From contig CACYHX010000014.1 of assembly GCA_902774365.1 (NCBI GenBank), forward strand, positions 1 through 52,513: 52,513 nucleotides of DNA, given 5' to 3'. The notes beneath the pieces are model-generated. The model saw only the letters and a program-made list of their open reading frames with translations. It did not search any database and was not told where the DNA came from. Numbering within the stretch: position 1 is the first letter of the stretch; each line of letters begins with the position of its first letter. Origin of the DNA: an uncultured Bacteroidia bacterium (GTDB lineage: Bacteria > Bacteroidota > Bacteroidia > Bacteroidales > F082). Position numbers and translations under genes: made by a program. Of the stretch, positions 24,347 to 33,300 are shown piece after piece.

Positions 24347-26839
24347 CTACATTGGGTCCACATCGATCTGCACCTGCACCGCCTTATAGTCGGAATTCTG
24401 TTGGAAAAGACGGATTTGCTGCGCTATCAGCTCCTTCACCTTTTGGGTGTTGTAGTCGCGCCTAAACTTCACCATCATTTGCTTGATATACAAATTCTTG
24501 ACCCTTGAAACCACAGGGTATTCGGGACCGAGCAAGTCCTGCTTGAAGATGGGACGGAGCATCATGGCCAGCTCTGATGCGGCGGGATTGAGCTTCTGGT
24601 AGTCCTGGTGCTTCAATCGGATGAGGATGAGACGATAGAACGGCGGGTAGCCAAACTGCCTCCGGATGACCATCTGCTTGTCGTAGAGGCCACAGAAGTC
24701 GTTGCGCAGCACGTCCTGAAGCACGGGATGTGCCGGCTCGTAGGTCTGGATGATGACCTTGCCTTGTTTGCCTTTGCGTCCTGCCCTTCCCGCCACCTGC
24801 GCCATCAGCTGGAAGCTACGTTCGTGAGCACGGAAGTCGGGGAACGAGAGCATGTTGTCCGCATTGAGGATGCCCACCACTTTCACCGAGTCAAAGTCCA
24901 GGCCCTTGGTGACCATCTGTGTGCCCACAAGGATGTTGGTCTCCTTGTCCTGAAAGCGTTCCAAGATGCTTTGGTAGTCGTTTTTCGAGCGGGTGGTGTC
25001 GAGGTCAAGACGAGCGACTTTGGCTTCGGGCATGACGAGGCTCAGGTCCTCTTCTATCTTCTCCGTGCCAAAGCCATGCATACGGATGTTGGGGCTATGA
25101 CAGACGGGGCACTCGCTCGGCACCGAGGCAGTATAGCCGCAATAATGGCAGCGCAACACGTTTTGGCTCTTATGGTAGATGAGGCTCACGTCACAGTTGA
25201 TGCACTGCGGCACATGGTGGCAGTCGTCGCACTCAATACGCAGCGAGAAGCCACGTCGGTTTTGGAACAGGATGGTTTGATTATGCTCCTCAAAAGTCTC
25301 TTTCATCGCATCGAGCAAGGTGCTGCCAAAGTCAGCCTTCATGGTCTTGCGGCGTCGCTCCACGCGCATGTCGCTAAGGATGATTTCGGGCATCTGCACA
25401 CCGCCGTAACGCTCTGTAATCTCCACCAAGTGGTATCGCCCGTTCAAGGCATTGTAATAGCTTTCGTAAGACGGTGTGGCTGAGCCTAATACGATGTTGG
25501 CTTTGTGCATGGCAGCCAACACGATGGCGGCGTCGCGGGCGTTGTAGCGCGGTGCGGGGTCCACCTGTTTGAAGCTGCTGTCGTGTTCCTCGTCGACGAT
25601 GATAAGGCCAATGTCGGAATAAGGCAGGAAGATGGCCGAGCGCGAGCCTATGATGATTTGTTGCTTCTGAGAGTGTGTCTGTTCAAAGTCGCGCACCTGA
25701 CTCCACACCTCTACCCTTTCGTTGTTGCCATAACGCGAATGGTACACGCCCAACCTATCACCAAAATACGCTTTCAAGCGATTGATAATCTGCGCAGTAA
25801 GTGCAATCTCAGGCAACAGATAAAGCACCTGCCTCCCTTGATCGATGGCTTCTTTGATGAGCTTGATATAGATTTCGGTTTTGCCGCTCGACGTCACGCC
25901 ATGAAGCAATACGGGCTTGTTCTCTGCAAAGCCGTTCTGGATGCCGTCAAAGGCCTTCTGTTGCGCCTCTGTGAGTTGGATAGTGTCCACGTCGGTTTGC
26001 ACCTTAAACTCCTTTAGGCGGCTCACCTTGCGCTCGTAGACCTCAAAAACGCCTTTCTCTGCCATGGTTTTCAGGATGGCCGAAGTGGCGTTGGCCTTCT
26101 CCAGCAAGGTCTTTGCCAACACCTCGCTGTCGCAGTCGCCGCCAAGGGTGATGAAAGCCAGCAACACCTCCAATTGCTTATAGGCGCGCTTGGTCAACTG
26201 GTCCATCAGCTCTTGAAGCTTCGTTTCGTCACGATACTCACCCGCGAGCCTTACAAAGCGCTCATATTTGGCCTTGTATTTCTCGTTAAGCTCTTCCTCC
26301 ATCACGAGGATGCCTTTCTCCATCATGCTGTGCACCAGCGGCATCACCTTTTTGAACCCGATGATCTTGCTCACCTCGCTGATGGTGATTTTCGGCTTGA
26401 TTTGCAGGGCTTCGACGATGAGGTATTCGAAGTCGTTCAAGGCCACGGAGTCGAGGACATAATCGGGCGAGAGGGCCACGGTGGTCTCGCTACTCAGCTT
26501 CAAGGCGGAGGGCAAGGCGGATTGCATCACTTCACCGAGATGACACATGTAGTAGGTCTTCACCCATTCCCAAAACTTCAGCTGCTTACCGTTCACAATC
26601 GGCTGTACATCGAGCAGACCCGTCAAATATTTCACTTCCACTGAAGGCACTTGCTCCGTCAGGCTCACGATGAGTCCCGACATGATTTTGGTCTTGCCGA
26701 ACTGCACCACCGCCCTCTGCCCCACGCGCACCTGGTCGTTCAAGTCGAATGGCACACGATAGGTGAAGGTGCCTGGCACGGGTATCGGAAGGAGAACCTC
26801 CGCGAACAAGGTAATTCTATCCGTCGAAGCCGAATCCAA
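24347..26839 (-). CDS. priA: Primosomal replication restart helicase PriA (830 aa)
   Basis: Opens with the 3'-DNA-binding domain (FAEVLLPIPVPGTFTYRVP). Helicase core: Walker A GVTSSGKT at 314-321, DEEH box in IIVDEEHDSSF, and GSATPS. The inserted zinc-binding strand has paired cysteines (CDDC, CINC, CHYC, CPVC), followed by VGTQMVTKGLDF and QVAGRAGR. Restarts stalled forks. No ATG exists upstream of the conserved N-terminus: the frame opens with TTG at 26839, and the next option is another TTG at 26809. Translation therefore probably begins at TTG, which may limit expression. 27 bases after the T9SS plug gene; probably co-transcribed with it. Confidence 0.92.
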   Translation of the reverse strand: MDSASTDRITLFAEVLLPIPVPGTFTYRVPFDLNDQVRVGQRAVVQFGKTKIMSGLIVSLTEQVPSVEVKYLTGLLDVQPIVNGKQLKFWEWVKTYYMCHLGEVMQSALPSALKLSSETTVALSPDYVLDSVALNDFEYLIVEALQIKPKITISEVSKIIGFKKVMPLVHSMMEKGILVMEEELNEKYKAKYERFVRLAGEYRDETKLQELMDQLTKRAYKQLEVLLAFITLGGDCDSEVLAKTLLEKANATSAILKTMAEKGVFEVYERKVSRLKEFKVQTDVDTIQLTEAQQKAFDGIQNGFAENKPVLLHGVTSSGKTEIYIKLIKEAIDQGRQVLYLLPEIALTAQIINRLKAYFGDRLGVYHSRYGNNERVEVWSQVRDFEQTHSQKQQIIIGSRSAIFLPYSDIGLIIVDEEHDSSFKQVDPAPRYNARDAAIVLAAMHKANIVLGSATPSYESYYNALNGRYHLVEITERYGGVQMPEIILSDMRVERRRKTMKADFGSTLLDAMKETFEEHNQTILFQNRRGFSLRIECDDCHHVPQCINCDVSLIYHKSQNVLRCHYCGYTASVPSECPVCHSPNIRMHGFGTEKIEEDLSLVMPEAKVARLDLDTTRSKNDYQSILERFQDKETNILVGTQMVTKGLDFDSVKVVGILNADNMLSFPDFRAHERSFQLMAQVAGRAGRKGKQGKVIIQTYEPAHPVLQDVLRNDFCGLYDKQMVIRRQFGYPPFYRLILIRLKHQDYQKLNPAASELAMMLRPIFKQDLLGPEYPVVSRVKNLYIKQMMVKFRRDYNTQKVKELIAQQIRLFQQNSDYKAVQVQIDVDPM

Positions 26840-26866
26840 TTTTAAATCTTGATTTTTAAATTTTTA

Positions 26867-28138
26867 TCAATGCGAGTTCACCGTGCAATAGCCTACCAGC
26901 TCATCATAGCCTTTGAGGGTGTTGTAGTAATAGAAATACAGCTTGTAGACATTGTTGGTCTCCCAATGGTTACCAGCGGTCAGGTCGGTCTTCACTTCAC
27001 CCGTGCTGCGGTCGATGGTGGCAAACATGAAGTTGTAATAGCCTTGCTTGAGCACCATCGAGCAGGTATAGCCATGCAGGCGATAGTCGTATTGCATCTT
27101 GTTGCTCTCGTTGAAGCACCAATCGTTGAGGGCGCCCATGATGTAGAGGTCTTCATGCGTCAGCGGAGCCTCGCTCTTATAGAAGAAGTTGACGCGGCAA
27201 TAGTCGGCCTCGGTGGCGTTGTCGAGGTCTTCATTTTCGACATAGATGTACTTCTCGCCGTGGATGTCCTCATAGGAGGCGTAAGCCTTCCTCGCCCGCG
27301 ATTCGCACGTCGAAATGTCGATTTCGAACGACTCATCGGTTTGGCGGATATGGGCCAGGTTTTCCGACTGGAAATAGAAGTTGCTCGTGTTGAAGCGTCG
27401 GTATTGGTTGGTGGCCTCAAACACCGTCTGCGGGTGATGTTCAAAAGAAATGTAATCGGGATAGACGTAAGTGGGTTGCAGGCCCTCGGCGGCATTGTCC
27501 CAACGTCCATTCTGACGGATCGTCAAATGGCTGAACTGCTGTGTATTGCCTGTCAAGTAATTGTTCATAGTAACCTTGACGTTGAGTTGCTGATGCGTAT
27601 TGGTGAGCGACAAATCGTCGGGATAGCGCGGCACGACGGCACCTACATGGGCTTTTTCGTTGAACACCATGAACCTCCGTGTGAAATAGAGGTCGTTCAT
27701 GTCGTCGCCAAAGACGATGAGGAGGTAGTTGCCCGAGAGGAGGGGCATCATGTCGGCTTTCGGGAACTTCAGCTGGTAGTTGACATAGGGTATCAAGGTG
27801 TTGCGCGAAAAGGCGTAGTCGTCAAGGCGGTCGGACTCAAAACCCGAGGCATATTGTATGCGTTGGATTTCGGTAGGCTGCCAGTCGTGGCTGCAATGGA
27901 TGAAGGTGTAGTTGAGTACCTCGCCCTCGCCGTCGATGATGTCGAACGACAGCGTAAGACGCTCCACCATGTCGTCGATTGGGATGATAGGGTCGCTCAG
28001 TTGGTCGCCATCGGCAAAAAGTTGCACGGTCTGCACTTCAGGCTTGTAGTTGAGGTTGCCGCAGGGCAGACCGAAGTCCTGGGCAAATAAGCCTGATGCA
28101 CAAACCACTAATAATATAAACAAGGTAACTTTTTTCAT
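26867..28138 (-). CDS. Type IX secretion system plug protein (DUF5103 family, 423 aa)
   Basis: Start at the ATG at 28138 gives the signal peptide KKVTLFILLVVCASGLFA. The mature protein has the two-part DUF5103 organisation. The N-terminal beta domain includes QLFADGDQLSDPII and YTFIHCSHDWQPTEI, the conserved SRNT..YVNYQLKFP region follows, and the C-terminal domain has HLTIRQNGRWDN and MGALNDWCFNESNKM. In Flavobacterium johnsoniae the homologous Plug protein closes the periplasmic side of the SprA translocon when PorV is absent. It is expected in the periplasm at the outer membrane. This is the only T9SS machinery-type gene here apart from the PorV-like barrel. Confidence 0.85.
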   Translation of the reverse strand: MKKVTLFILLVVCASGLFAQDFGLPCGNLNYKPEVQTVQLFADGDQLSDPIIPIDDMVERLTLSFDIIDGEGEVLNYTFIHCSHDWQPTEIQRIQYASGFESDRLDDYAFSRNTLIPYVNYQLKFPKADMMPLLSGNYLLIVFGDDMNDLYFTRRFMVFNEKAHVGAVVPRYPDDLSLTNTHQQLNVKVTMNNYLTGNTQQFSHLTIRQNGRWDNAAEGLQPTYVYPDYISFEHHPQTVFEATNQYRRFNTSNFYFQSENLAHIRQTDESFEIDISTCESRARKAYASYEDIHGEKYIYVENEDLDNATEADYCRVNFFYKSEAPLTHEDLYIMGALNDWCFNESNKMQYDYRLHGYTCSMVLKQGYYNFMFATIDRSTGEVKTDLTAGNHWETNNVYKLYFYYYNTLKGYDELVGYCTVNSH

Positions 28139-28155
28139 CGTATTGGTATTTGGTG

Positions 28156-28163
28156 CAAAGGTA
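28156..28163 (-). promoter_or_regulatory. -7 box of promoter for the plug-priA operon
   Basis: Minus strand TACCTTTG, 17 bases before the ATG at 28138. It is immediately downstream of the HIT-gene terminator, whose T-tract ends at 28166. Confidence 0.6.
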
Positions 28164-28165
28164 AT

Positions 28166-28199
28166 AAAAAAGTAGAGACGGTGCATGCATCGTCTCTAC
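28166..28199 (-). terminator. Intrinsic terminator after the greA-HIT operon
   Basis: GTAGAGACG (28172-28180) and CGTCTCTAC (28191-28199) form a 9-bp stem over a loop that itself contains the palindrome TGCATGCA. On the minus strand six T residues follow (28171-28166). GTAGAGACG...CGTCTCTAC hairpins recur in many genomes as dispersed palindromes, so this terminator may derive from a repeat. Confidence 0.8.
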
Positions 28200-28219
28200 A
28201 AAACCTATACCAAGAGGTA

Positions 28220-28612
28220 TTACAGATTCTCCACAATGCGTTTCTGCACCTCACGGAACTCCTCATCGCTCATGTGGACATGTTCTTTCTTGAAGTCCAT
28301 GTCGCCTTCCTGCGAGATGGGGATGAGGTGGATGTGGGCATGGGGTACTTCCAAGCCGATGACGGCCACGCCAATGCGTTTGCAGGGGACAGCCTTCTCG
28401 AGGGCCTTGGCCACTTTCTTGGCGAAGACCATCATGGCCCCGATTTCATCATCTTCGAGGTTGAAAATGTAGTCGTCTTCGCGTTTGGGGATCACCAGGG
28501 TGTGACCTACGGCCACGGGGTTGATGTCCATGAAAGCGAAGAAGCGTTCGTCCTCGGCAATCTTATAGCAAGGGATTTCCCTTTTCACGATTCTTGAAAA
28601 GATGGTAGCCAT
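28220..28612 (-). CDS. HIT-family nucleotide hydrolase (130 aa)
   Basis: Complete HIT domain: TIFSRIVKREIPCYKIAED at the start, DINPVAVGHTLVIPKRE, and the histidine triad HAHIHLIP (H91, H93, H95; H93 probable nucleophile). HinT-type purine nucleoside phosphoramidase or AMP-lysine hydrolase activity is expected. 12 bases after greA in the same operon, followed by the terminator at 28166-28199. Confidence 0.92.
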   Translation of the reverse strand: MATIFSRIVKREIPCYKIAEDERFFAFMDINPVAVGHTLVIPKREDDYIFNLEDDEIGAMMVFAKKVAKALEKAVPCKRIGVAVIGLEVPHAHIHLIPISQEGDMDFKKEHVHMSDEEFREVQKRIVENL

Positions 28613-28624
28613 AGCGATAAGTTT

Positions 28625-29098
28625 TTAACGTGAGATTTCCATGATTTCGAACTGCACCTTGCCAGCGGGCACCTGAATCTCGGCGATATCACCCACCTGT
28701 TTACCCAGCAGGCCTTGGCCGATGGGCGAGTTGATGGAGAGTTTGCCTTCCTTGAAGTTGGCTTCCTTCTCAGGCACGATGGCATAGGACATCATCATAC
28801 CCGACTTGATGTTCTTGATTTTCACGTTCGAGTAGAGCAGCACCTTTGAATTGTCCATCTTCGACTCGTCGAGGATGCGGGCATTGAAGATCAAGTCTTG
28901 CAATTCTGCGATCTTGGCTTCCAGCAGGCCTTGGGCTTCCTTGGCGGCGTCGTATTCGGCATTCTCTGAAAGGTCGCCTTTGTCGCGTGCCTCTTGGATG
29001 GCCAGCACGATACGCGGACGCTCGCGCAGGATCAGGTCGTCAAGCTCGTCTTTCAGTTTCTGTAACCCCTCTGGGGTAAAGTATTTAATCTCTGACAT
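28625..29098 (-). CDS. greA: Transcription elongation factor GreA (157 aa)
   Basis: ATG at 29098 (MSEIKYFTPEG); the longer frame up to 29131 is rejected because it runs into the leader hairpin. N-terminal coiled coil with the tip acidic pair in ARDKGDLSENAEYDAAKEAQ, and C-terminal FKBP-like domain with YSNVKIKNIKSG, SPIGQGLLGKQVGDI and VPAGKVQFEI. Binds the RNAP secondary channel and stimulates cleavage of backtracked RNA. First gene of the greA-HIT operon. Its leader holds a terminator-like hairpin (29130-29160). Confidence 0.95.
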   Translation of the reverse strand: MSEIKYFTPEGLQKLKDELDDLILRERPRIVLAIQEARDKGDLSENAEYDAAKEAQGLLEAKIAELQDLIFNARILDESKMDNSKVLLYSNVKIKNIKSGMMMSYAIVPEKEANFKEGKLSINSPIGQGLLGKQVGDIAEIQVPAGKVQFEIMEISR

Positions 29099-29129
29099 AG
29101 TTAGTACTTTTGATTTCAAAACAGGTTGC

Positions 29130-29160
29130 AAAAAAGAGACCCTTACCGAAATAAGGGTCT
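29130..29160 (-). terminator. Terminator hairpin ahead of greA (possible leader attenuator)
   Basis: Stem of AGACCCTTA (29137-29145) and TAAGGGTCT (29152-29160) with a 6-base loop; on the minus strand it is followed by six T residues (29135-29130). It lies 53 bases after the stop of the PorV-like gene and 32 bases before the greA ATG. It could simply end the surface operon, or act in the greA leader, because a -7 box at 29178-29185 lies upstream of it. Confidence 0.8.
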
Positions 29161-29177
29161 TCTTTTGTTTGCGACTG

Positions 29178-29185
29178 CAAAGATA
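29178..29185 (-). promoter_or_regulatory. Candidate -7 box for greA
   Basis: Minus strand TATCTTTG, 80 bases before the greA ATG and upstream of the hairpin at 29130-29160. No clear -33 element. If used, the transcript meets the terminator within about 40 nt. Confidence 0.45.
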
Positions 29186-29212
29186 CGAATTATTTCCGAA
29201 CTGGTAGCAGTT

Positions 29213-30313
29213 TTAGAAAATAAATCTTGCGCCCACGCTGTGCGTTCCGTTGAAGACGAAGGTGTCTCTGTAGGAATAATCGAAGGCGAGCTTCATGTTC
29301 TCGTTCTTCTTCGACAGCGGCACTTGCACCGAGACACCGGCGCTGAGGCCTCTGTTGATGTTCATGCAGTTGTCGTCATCAACGATACCTGATCTCCAAT
29401 AGTTCTTGGTCCAGATACCCTTTTCGTAGGTGTAGCCAGCGCGGATCATGAACCAGTCCTTCCAAGCATACTCCAGACCGAGTGTGAATTGGTCGTTGGT
29501 GAAGGAGTTGGAGGAGTAGTTACCGGCCAACGTGATTCTGTTCACATCAGCGAACAAGAAGTCGTAGGCGGCAGCGATGCTCAACTGGGTGGGCAATTCG
29601 AAGTCGTCGACACGTTGCACCATGGTGAACTGCTGCGAGCTGCCCTCGGTGAGGAAGGCTCTGAGGGCGAGACCGTCGCCCGAGAACTTCATGGTGGGTC
29701 CAATGTTCTTCAGCGTAACGCCAAAGTGAATGTTGTCATAAGGGCCAGTCACATACTGGATGGCAGCGTCGATGGCGACACCGACACCACTCATGTCCTT
29801 GATGGACTCGCTGATGATCTTCAAGTTGACGCCGCCGCTGATGCTGTTGGAGAACGACTTGGCAAAGCACAAGTTAATGTTCATCAGGTTAGGCTTAAAC
29901 GTACCGTCAGTACCTGGATCAGGGTGTTGCGTCGTGGTGATGTCGATCGAGCCGATGCTGAACGACATTAACGAGAGACCCAGCACGCTGGATTCACCCA
30001 CGCGGGCCAAGACACCAAACGAGGAGATTCTCGTGTCGTTGCCGATACCCTGCAACCATGTGGTATGGGTGAAGTTAACATCCAAGGTATGGCATGAGGT
30101 AATACCAGCGACATTGCCGAAGATGGCGTCCAAACCATGCACGCTCGACATACCGGCATTGCCCCAGCCCGAAGACGCGGCCCACGGGTTGATCAACAAC
30201 TCGGAAGCACCAGCCTGTCCTGAACGGTCTTTATTTCCTGCAAATGCTTGAGGAGCACTTAATCCCAAAAGGATTACGAAGCTCAAGGCAATATATCTAA
30301 ATGATTTCTTCAT
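29213..30313 (-). CDS. PorV/PorQ-family outer-membrane beta-barrel (366 aa)
   Basis: Signal peptide (RYIALSFVILLGLSAPQAFA) then the family opening: GASELLINPWAASSGWGNAGMSS and DAIFGNVAGIT, equivalent to the AG..L.I.P.AR..GMG.AG of PorV/PorQ proteins. Alternating strands continue to a C-terminal phenylalanine (VGARFIF), as expected for an outer-membrane barrel. PorV proteins carry T9SS cargo from the translocon to the sortase/attachment complex. It is the last gene of the operon behind a TonB-type receptor and a 1509-aa exported protein, so it may be dedicated to that cargo. It could be one of several PorV paralogues, not the general shuttle. Confidence 0.8.
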   Translation of the reverse strand: MKKSFRYIALSFVILLGLSAPQAFAGNKDRSGQAGASELLINPWAASSGWGNAGMSSVHGLDAIFGNVAGITSCHTLDVNFTHTTWLQGIGNDTRISSFGVLARVGESSVLGLSLMSFSIGSIDITTTQHPDPGTDGTFKPNLMNINLCFAKSFSNSISGGVNLKIISESIKDMSGVGVAIDAAIQYVTGPYDNIHFGVTLKNIGPTMKFSGDGLALRAFLTEGSSQQFTMVQRVDDFELPTQLSIAAAYDFLFADVNRITLAGNYSSNSFTNDQFTLGLEYAWKDWFMIRAGYTYEKGIWTKNYWRSGIVDDDNCMNINRGLSAGVSVQVPLSKKNENMKLAFDYSYRDTFVFNGTHSVGARFIF

Positions 30314-30349
30314 GATAATAAGTTATTTTCGGTTAGCAATTACATTGAA

Positions 30350-33300
30350 TTAGAATGTGTTCAGGTCAACCATACGCATGGCACCGAAGAACTTGATGAC
30401 TCTCTCGCCGCCGCTGGTCAGATCCTTGATGTGAATCAGGTAGAAGCCACTAGCAACAGGAGTGTTGGCGAAGTTCGTGAGGTCCCAATCGATGTTCGGG
30501 CTGTCGTTGTCCTTGCGGAACTGACGCACCTTAGTACCACTCAAGGTGTAGATGGAAACCACGCACTTAGTAGGCAGGTTACAAATCTTCACCCTGTTGG
30601 TGAGTGCATTGCCTTCGTAGGAGTCGTAAGCATAGTACGGGTTGGGCACCACGGTGATGAGGTTAAGGTCGCTTTCGGTCTTGGCTTCATCATTAGTGAC
30701 GGGATCCCAGCCTTCGATGGTGAACAAGTACTTCGGGTTCAGGTTGTTGATCATCAGATCCTCGTTGGAGGCCTGGAGGGCATAACCATAACCGGGAGCA
30801 TAAGGCTTGGCTACACGGATGCGGATGCGGCATTCATTGCCTTCAGGCAGCCATTCCGTGCCTTCGATGCCCATCGGCATGCCAATCCATTCCACCATCC
30901 TATAGAAGCTACGAAGCAACATCCTGGCCTGAGGTATACTCGACATGTTCTGTGCGAAATTCAACGTGTTGTAGAGCAAGCGACCACCATCGTAGCCGTA
31001 GTTCTTGACGTGCTTCCAAGGTGACGAACTTACCATCTGGATGGAGTCCATACGCCAGATGTAGACGAAATGCTTGCCGCCAAACACAGGCTCACTATTA
31101 GCGCCACGATAGATGGCTTCATCGTAAAGCTGCGAGGATTCACCATACAGCTGTTCAACGGTAGCCTGCTTCAACTTGGCGGGGTTGAAGATCATATCGC
31201 GGCCACCCATATCGCCGAGGTAGGAGTCTTCACCAAAGGCAATGTTCAGACGGGCACCCGTTTCAACGTCGATGGCGTAGCCCGGGAACCAACCCATGCC
31301 CATCGGAGCGATAAAGTTGGCGGCATCGGGATCGGTGCCGAGATATTCGTCACCAGTGGTGATGTCGTTGAATGGCTTGCCGGTACGCGGATCGAGATAA
31401 GGATTACCATCCTTGTCAACGGAGGCATGCCTACGCAAGAAGAAACGTTCGGCGCCACCCTCAGAGAGGCTCGCATCACCGCTCATTTCGATGACGGGGC
31501 AGCGGCTCCACTTCGATTTGTCGGCGGTAAACACGATGTCGACGCTAGCAGTTTTACAGAAGGCCTCTGGATACTTTGAAGCTTGCGACATAAGAGGAGC
31601 CGGGTCGTCGGCACCGTTCGCTCCAGCGTAGGAGCAAAGCAAAGCTGGAGCCCAAGTACGCATGGCGATCTTCTCAAAATTCTCATTCGGGTCCCAAGGC
31701 AAGGAGTGTCCTTGAGAATCAGACGAGCATTCCCAGTCGTTGTTAACCGAATTGTCGGCTGAGGCATAAGTACCGGAACGAATCCAGTTAAGGTAAGAGT
31801 CTGCAATATCGACATCACGAATACCATCCAACCAGACTTGGCTAGGATCGGTAAACTCAATGGATGACGTGATAACACCATTGTTGGGAGCGACCACATC
31901 TTCGGTATCATGCCAGTTGGCATCATACTGCGGACCTTCAGGAACGTGATTATCGTTATGGTCATAATACTGGCCAACCCAAATACGACCGATTTCGTAG
32001 GTCTGAGCAATGGTGATGGAGATACCACGGTCGATAAACATCTGTTCGTTCTGGTAAATGGTCGTTGTATCACTCTTAATAGTATCGGTAGGCTCATCGA
32101 GGTCATGTAAGTACCAATGGCTCACCATACGGGCGGCGGAGTCGCCTCTGATTTCAAGATTACCAGTGACACCAGCCGTGTACTTCTCAACCATTTCATC
32201 GAACCACAACTCATAGCGGTGTGATTTCACATTCAGCGGGTCAACAATCTTAACGTTGATCGGGCTAAAGCCAGGATTGTAGGTGGGATGGTAGGCAATC
32301 GGGTAGTCGGGGCTACCGAAGAGGTTGGTCTCCGAAGCTATCGGCTTGCTCAGGATTTCATTGACAGTCTCTTGCGAGAGTTCAAGTTCGTTACCACCGT
32401 TACCCACGCCAACCAGACGAGTCACAGCCGGGCTGTCGCCATAGACAGATCTCAGCACCGTGCCGTCGACGGTCTTATGCGGAACAGCGGAGTAGCATTG
32501 GATGTTCTTTCTGCCTTCGAGGTAGGGCTTCTTTTGGCCTTGGAGGCCAGCGATGTCCTCTTGGCTGTATGGCAGATAGTTATTATAGGAGTAAGCCACT
32601 GCCATAAAATAATAGGTCTGATGGTTCACCAGGTTCGGGTTGTCGCCCTTAGCAAACTTATCTTCAGTGATGACGAAGCTATGGGTGATACCGGCATCGC
32701 CGCCGTCGACCTTCAGCTTAGGCACATTGGCTTGCAGTGACTCATCGTATTCGTAGTTCATCAGGCGGGTCACGCCATTACGAACGTCGCATTGGAACAC
32801 CAGACGAGCCTTGTCGGTGTTGCTGAGTTCGTCGGCACCGACTTCGTCGTTGGCAAGCTGATACACCTTGTAGCCCTCAAAGCGATAGTATCTATCGTAG
32901 GGGTGCTCGATGTTATCGTGGCCATTGACGACGAGGATGGTGGTGTCGTGACCGTTGTCAAGCGTGCAATGGATAGTATCATAGGTGTCAATGCTCTCGA
33001 AGTAGGAACTCGGAATTTCGGGGTCGAGTTCATTGTAACCTTCCTTATAGTTATTGGAAATAGGAGTATTCGACAGATAGACGATGAGTTGTTGGTCAAG
33101 CTCGCGGATGGTCAGGTCAGGAGCGTTAGGACCGTCGATGACCTTAAAGCAGTTGTCGAACAAGGCTTGGCACTTGTCGTCGACCACGCGCAGCAGCTCG
33201 ACGGAAGCCCAGGCACCGCCTGAAGTGGCACGAGCCCACGGCACACCGAAGGTGATGTAGTTGACAGCACCGGGTTCCAAGGTGAAGGGACCAGCGGACT

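Noticed and set aside
26849-28090. 413-codon plus-strand frame opposite the T9SS plug gene
   Set aside because: No family features and no plausible start region. The minus-strand plug protein is well supported.
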